Assembly: GCA_905235685.1 (NCBI GenBank)
Contig: CAJOMO010000013.1
Location: 1 to 36,779 of the forward strand
Origin: an uncultured Selenomonadaceae bacterium
GTDB lineage: Bacteria; Bacillota; Negativicutes; Selenomonadales; Selenomonadaceae
DNA: 36,779 bases
Direction: 5' to 3'
Both the position numbers and the translations under genes were made by a program. The notes under the pieces were generated by a model. It saw nothing but the letters and a program-made list of their open reading frames with translations. It did not search any database and was not told where the DNA came from. This document shows, piece after piece, positions 32,703-36,779 of this stretch; positions within the stretch are counted from its first letter, which is position 1; the number at the start of each line of letters is the position of its first letter.

Positions 32703-33559
32703 GAGAAAGAATAGATACTTTGCTGACGGAGCGGAAAATTTTTGAGAGCCGCGCGCGTGCAAAGTCGATGATAATGATGGGCAAAATTTTGGTGAACGGG
32801 CAGAAAATTGACAAAGCCGGCGCGCTGGTTGACGTTGACGCGGAAATTAAAATTCTCGGTGAAGAAATGCCGTACGTGAGCCGCGGCGGTTTCAAATTGG
32901 CTAAGGCGCTTGACGTTTTCAAAATAAATCTGCGCGAAAAAATTGCGGCGGATATCGGCGCGTCGACGGGCGGCTTTACCGATTGCATGTTGCAGAATGG
33001 CGCGGCGAAAGTTTACGCTATCGATGTTGGCTACGGTCAGCTGGCGTGGAAATTGCGAAATGACGGGCGCGTGGTGAATTTGGAGCGCACGAATATTCGC
33101 AATGTCACTCGCGCAGAAATTCCGGACATTTTAGATTTTGCGTCAATCGACGTGGCTTTTATTTCGCTGGATAAAGTTTTGCCGGTGGCGTACGAATTGT
33201 TGAGCGATACCGGCGAAGTTGCCGCGCTGATTAAGCCGCAGTTCGAGGCGGGGCGTGAAAATGTCGGCAAGCACGGCGTCGTCAAGGACAAGAAAGTTCA
33301 CGCGGCGGTTTTGGAATATGTTTTGACTTTCGCGCAGAATTTGAGCTTTAAGATTTGCGGGCTGGATTATTCGCCGATTAAAGGTCCGGAAGGCAACATT
33401 GAATATCTCGCGCATTTTTCGAAAAATCCTGCCGCGGCTGAAATTGATTGGGCAAAAAAAATCAGCGCCGTTGTCGACGCCGCTCACAAAAATTTAATGG
33501 TTTCTAATGCAGATTTAAATTTGTGGATTAATATTCGTGCATTATCGAGGAGGTTTTGA
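32699..33559 (+). CDS. tlyA: TlyA family rRNA (cytidine-2'-O)-methyltransferase
   Basis: 286 residues. An N-terminal S4 RNA-binding domain (RIDTLLTERKIFESRARAKS, KILVNGQ) precedes an FtsJ-type methyltransferase with PYVSRGGFKLAKAL, SAM-binding AADIGASTGGFTDC, and LIKPQFEAGRE with a catalytic Lys. In other bacteria TlyA methylates 16S and 23S rRNA, and its loss gives capreomycin resistance. It starts with GTG at 32699 inside the heptamer repeat, with AGGG as a modest SD. Confidence 0.92.
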   Translation: MRERIDTLLTERKIFESRARAKSMIMMGKILVNGQKIDKAGALVDVDAEIKILGEEMPYVSRGGFKLAKALDVFKINLREKIAADIGASTGGFTDCMLQNGAAKVYAIDVGYGQLAWKLRNDGRVVNLERTNIRNVTRAEIPDILDFASIDVAFISLDKVLPVAYELLSDTGEVAALIKPQFEAGRENVGKHGVVKDKKVHAAVLEYVLTFAQNLSFKICGLDYSPIKGPEGNIEYLAHFSKNPAAAEIDWAKKISAVVDAAHKNLMVSNADLNLWINIRALSRRF

Positions 33560-33561
33560 TA

Positions 33562-33789
33562 ATGTTGAAAAAATTTTTGAGCGCAGTGCTGATAGGCGCG
33601 TTTGTCTTCGGAATTTCTTTTAATGCTGCTGAAGTGGCAAGCGCGAAAACTGCCGATAAATCCATTCATACTGAAAATAAAACCGATCCGCCTGAGCCGC
33701 CCAAAGACGCTAACGGTAAACCATTGCCGCCGCCCGACAAATCTGAACATATGCTTGACGGTCCAGGCATGGTTAAAAAAGTCGATTAA
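33562..33789 (+). CDS. Small secreted Pro-rich protein
   Basis: 75 residues from ATG 33562 (RBS GAGGAGG), starting 2 bp after tlyA. The signal peptide MLKKFLSAVLIGAFVFGISF ends near AEVASA, with cleavage likely before KTADK. The mature ~45 residues are hydrophilic, with PPEPPKDANGKPLPPPDKSE and no cysteine, suggesting a short periplasmic or surface peptide. No family recognised. Its TAA overlaps the stop codon of convergent recG in the palindrome TTAA (33786-33789). Confidence 0.7.
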   Translation: MLKKFLSAVLIGAFVFGISFNAAEVASAKTADKSIHTENKTDPPEPPKDANGKPLPPPDKSEHMLDGPGMVKKVD

Positions 33790-35867
33790 GCTTGATTGAT
33801 TTGGCTGAATTTGTCGCCGTACGCCAGCGCCAAATTTTGTCTTAGCCGATTAAAATAATCCAAATCCGCCGAATTGGTGATAAATTTTTCCGCGGCGTTA
33901 CGCGCCTCAATTAGCGTTTGCAGGTCACGAAAGACATTTGCAACTTTCAAATCGGGCAAGCCGTGTTGAGATTCACCGAAAAATTCGCCTGGTCCGCGGA
34001 TTTTCAAATCTTCCTCGGCAAGTTCGAAACCGTCATTAGTCGAAGCCATCAAATCCAGCCGCGCTTTGGCGTCGCCCTGCTTGCTGTTGGAAATTAAAAT
34101 ACAATGCGACTTTTCAGAGCCGCGCCCCACGCGCCCGCGCAGTTGGTGAAGTTGAGACAAACCAAAGCGCTCGGCGTTTTCTATTACCATAACCGTCGCG
34201 TTCGGCACGTCAACGCCAACTTCAATAACCGTCGTTGACACCAGCAATTTAATTTCGCCGTCCCGAAACCGCGTCATAATTTCGTCCTTGTCGGCGGGTT
34301 TCAGCTTGCCGTGAATCAGTGCGCAGGGGATATCTTGAAAAACTCCGCGGCTCAACTTTTCAAAAATTTCTTCGGCGGGGTCAATGTAATTCAGCTTTTC
34401 GGATTCGCTGCGCTCAATCAGCGGGCAAACGACGTAAGCTTGACGCCCCCGCTCAATTTCCGCTTTGACAAATTCGTAAACCGATTTTCGACTGCGAATA
34501 TTTTTGACAACGGTTTTAACGGGTTTACGTCCAGGCGGCAATTCTTTAATCAGCGAAACGTCCAAATCGCCGTAAATCGTCAGCGTCATTGTGCGGGGAA
34601 TTGGCGTCGCCGTCATTACAAGCATATCGGGGACGACGGCAGATTTTTTACTTAGCGCCGCGCGTTGAGCCACACCGAATCTATGTTGTTCGTCGGTGAT
34701 TATCAAGCCCAATTTTGCGAAAATCACGCCTTCCTGCAAAAGCGCGTGCGTGCCGATAATTATATCCAATTCGCCGCCGGAAATTTGATTGTAAATTTCT
34801 TCGCGCAGTTTTTTTGAGCGGGTAATTTTCGCGCTGAGCAAACCGATTTTGACGCCGAAGCCGCTTAACATTTTTGTAAAAGTTTCGAAGTGCTGATTGG
34901 CTAAAATTTCAGTTGGAGCCATCATTGCGCCCTGGTAGCCATTTTCCACGGCTTTAATGAGCGCCAGCATTGCAATAATCGTTTTTCCCGAACCCACGTC
35001 GCCTTGAATCAAGCGCCGCATTGGAAATTTACTTTCCATGTCCTGCGCGACTGTGGCGAAAGTTTTTGATTGGTCGCCGGTTAATTTGAATGGCAAACTT
35101 GTCAGCAATTTGTTGACGAGCGCGCCATTTTTTTTGCAGGTTACGCCGAGTTGTTCGTCGCGCGATTGACGCTTTATCAGCATTAGCCCGCACTGGATTA
35201 AAAATAATTCGTCGAAGGCTAATCTCCTGCGCGATTCGGCTAATTGCAATTCGTCCGCCGGAAAATGTATCGCTCGAATTGCCGAGTCCAATGACATCAA
35301 GCCCATTTCGCGAATTAATTCTGCCGGTAAAATTTCCGGTATCGGCGGCGTGTTGTCAAGCAGATTTTTTATCGCCACGCGGAAAACCGATTGATTGAGC
35401 GCCGCTGTTGACGCGTAAACCGGCTTTATTCCCAGCGAAATTTTTTCGTCCGGCTCAAGTATCGCGAAACTGTTAATTTGGCTGACGGACAAAACGCCCG
35501 ACCACGAATTGACTTTGACTTTGCCGATAACCATTAGCCGCGTGCCGTCGTGCAATTTTTTCAAAAGATATTCTTGATTAAACCACGTGATTTGTATGCT
35601 GCCGCTTGAATCCGTCAAAATCGCGTTTAGGATTTTCAAATTTCGCGCAGTGTGGAATGAAATATTCGACAGTCGCCCGACCAATACAACTTGTTCGTCG
35701 ATACGGGCGTGGGCTATCGGCGTAATTTCGCGCTGATCTTCGTAGCCGCGCGGGTAATGCGTCAGCAAATCGTACATCGTGCGGATATTCAAAAATTCCA
35801 GCGCCTTCGCTCGCGCAGGACCTATGCCCTTAACGTACATCACGTTTTCGGTAAAATTAACCTTCAT
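33786..35867 (-). CDS. recG: ATP-dependent DNA helicase RecG
   Basis: About 693 residues from ATG 35867; a GTG three codons upstream is also in frame. The wedge/OB domain at the N-terminus (VMYVKGIGPARAKALEFLNI, RGYEDQREI) is followed by the helicase core: RLIQGDVGSGKTIIAMLAL (Walker A), DEQHRFGV (DEQH box), VMTATPIPRT, STTVIEVGVDVPNATVMV and LHQLRGRVGRG. RecG remodels stalled forks and Holliday junctions. A terminator-like hairpin lies just upstream at 35884-35914. Confidence 0.96.
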   Translation of the reverse strand: MKVNFTENVMYVKGIGPARAKALEFLNIRTMYDLLTHYPRGYEDQREITPIAHARIDEQVVLVGRLSNISFHTARNLKILNAILTDSSGSIQITWFNQEYLLKKLHDGTRLMVIGKVKVNSWSGVLSVSQINSFAILEPDEKISLGIKPVYASTAALNQSVFRVAIKNLLDNTPPIPEILPAELIREMGLMSLDSAIRAIHFPADELQLAESRRRLAFDELFLIQCGLMLIKRQSRDEQLGVTCKKNGALVNKLLTSLPFKLTGDQSKTFATVAQDMESKFPMRRLIQGDVGSGKTIIAMLALIKAVENGYQGAMMAPTEILANQHFETFTKMLSGFGVKIGLLSAKITRSKKLREEIYNQISGGELDIIIGTHALLQEGVIFAKLGLIITDEQHRFGVAQRAALSKKSAVVPDMLVMTATPIPRTMTLTIYGDLDVSLIKELPPGRKPVKTVVKNIRSRKSVYEFVKAEIERGRQAYVVCPLIERSESEKLNYIDPAEEIFEKLSRGVFQDIPCALIHGKLKPADKDEIMTRFRDGEIKLLVSTTVIEVGVDVPNATVMVIENAERFGLSQLHQLRGRVGRGSEKSHCILISNSKQGDAKARLDLMASTNDGFELAEEDLKIRGPGEFFGESQHGLPDLKVANVFRDLQTLIEARNAAEKFITNSADLDYFNRLRQNLALAYGDKFSQINQA

Positions 35868-35883
35868 ATTTATCACTCGTTGA

Positions 35884-35914
35884 CAAAAAAAATTCGGCTA
35901 TGCTAAAACAGCCG
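35884..35914 (-). terminator. Terminator-like hairpin upstream of recG
   Basis: On the minus strand CGGCT-GTTTTAGCAT-AGCCG is followed by AATTTTTTTTG, ending about 16 nt before the recG ATG. It may stop antisense transcripts leaving the adjacent small-peptide array. Confidence 0.5.
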
Positions 35915-35916
35915 CG

Positions 35917-35944
35917 TTGACAAAAATTTTCCTCGTGCCAAAAT
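35917..35944 (+). promoter_or_regulatory. Promoter of peptide unit A
   Basis: TTGACA (35917-35922), 16-nt spacer, CAAAAT (35939-35944). It is identical to the unit B and C promoters except for the first base of the -10 box. Confidence 0.7.
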
Positions 35945-35989
35945 TCAAGCGTTGCCGCACCCACTCTGGCGACAGGGGAGGTGATAACG

Positions 35990-36088
35990 GTGGACGTTCT
36001 GCTTCACGTTTTAGAGATGGTCGGAGCAAATCTCATTTCTAAAGCCATTTGGAAATGGATTGAAAAATTCTTCGACGAAAAGCGGTAA
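35990..36088 (+). CDS. 32-residue putative type I toxin peptide, unit A
   Basis: The GTG at 35990 lies 8 nt after AGGGGAGG and encodes DVLLHVLEMVGANLISKA then IWKWIEKFFDEKR. A hydrophobic/amphipathic helix is followed by a charged tail. It shares with unit B the pattern D-x-L-x3-VLEM-x-GA-x3-S-x5-WI-x-K, including the VLEM string. The known Fst toxin is of the same length (33 aa) and also contains VLEM and a charged C-terminus. An in-frame GTG three codons upstream overlaps the SD, and the spacing in unit C supports 35990. If the analogy holds, the product acts at the inner membrane and its translation is blocked by the convergent antisense RNA. Confidence 0.7.
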   Translation: MDVLLHVLEMVGANLISKAIWKWIEKFFDEKR

Positions 36089-36111
36089 CAAATACGCTGG
36101 CGTCTGAATAG

Positions 36112-36212
36112 ACGCAACCCCCAAGTCATCGGTCGGATGGTGACAAGGGGGTTTTTCTTTGCGCCCGTGATAACGCGGACATTCTGCTTTTTTCGAGTTT
36201 ATCTAAATCACG
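36112..36212 (-). ncRNA. Predicted antisense RNA (antitoxin) of unit A
   Basis: Transcribed leftward from the promoter at 36218-36246. The ~100-nt RNA would start with a hairpin: CCCGTGAT pairs with ATCACGGG (plus 36164-36171 and 36207-36214). The hairpin carries the complement of plus 36167-36189, which repeats the toxin A SD/start region (35981-36004; 21 matches, both mismatches form G-U pairs in the RNA duplex, one bulge). It then enters the CCCCC/GGGGG stem shared with the toxin mRNA terminator, giving a second pairing site. Confidence 0.6.
36116..36160 (+). terminator. Shared terminator of unit A
   Basis: AACCCCC-aa-GTCATC ... GGTGAC-aa-GGGGG followed by TTTTTCTTT on the plus strand. 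The stem is also formed in the convergent antisense RNA, where the T-run is weaker. A GCGTCT-gaat-AGACGC hairpin directly precedes it. Confidence 0.8.
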
Positions 36213-36217
36213 GGCAA

Positions 36218-36246
36218 ATCTTACCACGCCGATAACATTTTTGCAA
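36218..36246 (-). promoter_or_regulatory. Antisense promoter of unit A
   Basis: Minus-strand TTGCAA (36246-36241), 17-nt spacer, TAAGAT (36223-36218). The same promoter recurs identically in unit B at 36558-36586. Confidence 0.65.
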
Positions 36247-36252
36247 GCCGCG

Positions 36253-36280
36253 TTGACAAAAATTTTCCTCGTGCTAAAAT
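36253..36280 (+). promoter_or_regulatory. Promoter of peptide unit B
   Basis: TTGACA, 16-nt spacer, TAAAAT (36275-36280). The predicted start near 36287 coincides with the 5' arm of the GTTGCC/GGCGAC stem-loop (36287-36309). Confidence 0.75.
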
Positions 36281-36325
36281 TCAGGAGTTGCCGCATCCAC
36301 TCTGGCGACGGAGGGGGTAATAGCA

Positions 36326-36427
36326 ATGCTTGACTTTCTGATAACTGTCCTGGAGATGACAGGCGCTCGAATCCTTTCGGAAATTGCAACAGACTGGATT
36401 AAAAAGCTCCTGCGAAAACTGCGGTAA
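36326..36427 (+). CDS. 33-residue putative type I toxin peptide, unit B
   Basis: ATG at 36326, 8 nt after GGAGGGGG. Sequence MLDFLITVLEMTGARILS then EIATDWIKKLLRKLR: an amphipathic helix with a basic C-terminal end. It is a clear homologue of unit A (VLEM, GA, S, W-I-x-K in register) but the tail is net basic where A is mixed. Translation would be blocked by the unit B antisense RNA. An antimicrobial or membrane-depolarising activity is inferred from composition only. Confidence 0.72.
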   Translation: MLDFLITVLEMTGARILSEIATDWIKKLLRKLR

Positions 36428-36451
36428 CCACAACTTAGCGTCGCCACTTAG

Positions 36452-36552
36452 ACGCAACCCCCAAGTTACCTTGTCCAGAGGGCTTGGGGGCTTTTTTTGC
36501 GCCTGTGATAGCTATGCTTGACTTTCTGCGTTTTGTAATTATCTAAATCACG
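36452..36552 (-). ncRNA. Predicted antisense RNA (antitoxin) of unit B
   Basis: Starts near 36552 from the promoter at 36558-36586. The stem GCCTGTGAT/ATCACGGGC (plus 36501-36509 and 36547-36555) presents the complement of plus 36505-36528, which matches the toxin B SD/start region (36317-36340) at 22 of 24 positions. The RNA then runs into the shared CCCCCAAG/CTTGGGGG stem. Confidence 0.6.
36456..36498 (+). terminator. Shared terminator of unit B
   Basis: CCCCCAAG (36458-36465) pairs with CTTGGGGG (36483-36490), followed by CTTTTTTT. A GCGTC/GACGC hairpin (36438-36455) precedes it, as in unit A. Confidence 0.85.
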
Positions 36553-36557
36553 GGCAA

Positions 36558-36586
36558 ATCTTACCACGCCGATAACATTTTTGCAA
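36558..36586 (-). promoter_or_regulatory. Antisense promoter of unit B
   Basis: Minus-strand TTGCAA, 17-nt spacer, TAAGAT; identical to the unit A antisense promoter. Confidence 0.65.
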
Positions 36587-36592
36587 GCCGCG

Positions 36593-36620
36593 TTGACAAA
36601 AATTTTCCTCGTGCTAAAAT
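36593..36620 (+). promoter_or_regulatory. Promoter of interrupted unit C
   Basis: TTGACA, 16-nt spacer, TAAAAT, identical to unit B. The following 5' stem GTTGCC/GGCGAC is kept (36627-36656) but the loop is 18 nt of different sequence rather than 11. Confidence 0.7.
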
Positions 36621-36672
36621 TCAAGCGTTGCCACAGGAAAGCCCTAATCTGGCGACAGATGGGGGTGATAAC

Positions 36673-36693
36673 GTGGACGCCATAATTGGGTTT
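36673..36693 (+). pseudogene. Unit C toxin peptide, truncated after seven codons by an IS end
   Basis: GTG at 36673 after GGGGG encodes (M)DAIIGF, alignable with the unit A start (M)DVLLHV. At 36694 the sequence becomes the IS605-type end, so the VLEM core and tail are lost, while a meaningless frame continues to the window edge. Confidence 0.6.
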
Positions 36694-36779
36694 GTGAACC
36701 ACCCACGACTAAAGTCGCGGGCTTCTAGGAAACCGAAGTCTCCATTTAAGAAGTTTGGCAAATGCCCTTATTCTTACCG
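36694..36779 (-). mobile_element. End of an IS200/IS605-family element with omega-RNA-like 3' scaffold
   Basis: On the minus strand two hairpins appear: GGAGAC-TTCG-GTTTCC, then GAAG followed by CCCGCGACT-TT-AGTCGTGGG, and the segment ends TGGTTCAC. This double hairpin ending in ..TTCAC is typical of the right end of tnpB-carrying IS605-type elements, which is also the 3' end of the omega-RNA scaffold. The element body, and any tnpB, would lie to the right of the window. The contig probably stops here because the element is repeated in the genome. Confidence 0.6.

Larger units (their letters stand above)
35911..36693 (+). repeat. Tandem array of three small-peptide/antisense-RNA units (~338-bp period)
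   Basis: The -35 boxes recur at 35917, 36253 and 36593 (periods 336 and 340). Complete units A and B contain, in order: plus-strand promoter, 5' stem-loop GTTGCC/GGCGAC, SD, 32-33 codon peptide, small GCGTC/GACGC hairpin, CCCCC/GGGGG terminator stem, a repeat of the SD/start sequence, an ATCACGGG arm, and a minus-strand promoter that overlaps the start of the next unit. Unit C is broken by an IS605-type end. Architecture matches type I toxin-antitoxin loci of the Fst/par type. Confidence 0.8.

Noticed and set aside
36126..36389. 87-codon minus-strand ORF, and a similar one at 36466-36702, sharing a ~28-residue stretch
   Set aside because: The shared protein stretch is just the translation of the repeated promoter/antisense DNA (36206-36280 and 36546-36620). 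The ORFs have no SD, run antisense through the plus-strand peptide genes, and one starts inside the IS end.
35911..36693. CRISPR-like or plain satellite array
   Set aside because: Only three units of ~338 bp with internal ORFs, promoters and terminators; no short repeats with unique spacers and no cas genes.

Overview
The window looks like a contig from a diderm (Gram-negative) Firmicute, most probably of class Negativicutes. The Firmicute side is shown by a SigH-type sigma factor, an Asp23/AmaP/DUF2273 cluster leading into nusB-ispA-dxs-tlyA, split glyQ/glyS, and strong TTGACA-17-TATAAT promoters. The outer-membrane side is shown by a GT9 (heptosyltransferase-family) gene, a small secreted protein ending in the terminal Phe of outer-membrane barrels, and hfq. 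Both edges look like assembly edges. The first ~190 bp are GC-richer and encode a foreign DUF2341-like segment fused in frame to a pilT fragment. The last ~86 bp are the end of an IS200/IS605-type element.

Layout. 1-1073: chimeric pilT fragment, tRNA-Gln(CUG), TnpB remnant. 1070-5861 (minus): glyQ-glyS and a PAS/degenerate-GGDEF/EAL phosphodiesterase. 5879-7318 (plus): GT9 glycosyltransferase, whose 3' junction with the next operon carries a 189-bp tandem duplication. 7509-12504 (minus): a very large hybrid histidine kinase and a REC-GGDEF response regulator, so c-di-GMP signalling is prominent. 12612-16762: a nitrogen module with glnA (minus) divergent from amtB-glnB (plus). The gap between them holds a cobalamin riboswitch with its own promoter and terminator but no obvious target gene. 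16822-19992 (minus): MmeI-like type IIL restriction-modification enzyme with a duplicated C-terminal module and a G9 tract. 20043-26231 (plus): trkH, outer-membrane protein, UPF0173 hydrolase, shortened miaA, hfq, dut, EamA, rarA. 26232-26987 (minus): sigH. 27154-33789 (plus): asp23-amaP-amaP-like-DUF2273-nusB, then ispA-dxs-unknown-tlyA-small secreted protein. 33786-35867 (minus): recG.

The most striking region is 35911-36693. It holds three tandem ~338-bp units. Each has a near-identical sigma70 promoter, a conserved 5' stem-loop, a strong RBS and a 32-33 codon amphipathic peptide; the two complete units also have a shared terminator stem and a convergent minus-strand promoter. The predicted antisense RNA of each complete unit carries, inside a hairpin loop, a ~24-nt complement of that unit's own RBS/start region. 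This sequence differs between units, but sense and antisense differ together. The organisation is that of a type I toxin-antitoxin locus of the Fst/par kind, with apparently diverged cognate specificities. The third unit is cut after seven codons by the IS605-type end.

Other notable structures are a dispersed ~107-bp three-hairpin element (16784-16889 and 24438-24546) with identical loops on covarying stems, and a possible phase-variable switch in the MmeI-like gene that would change its C-terminus.
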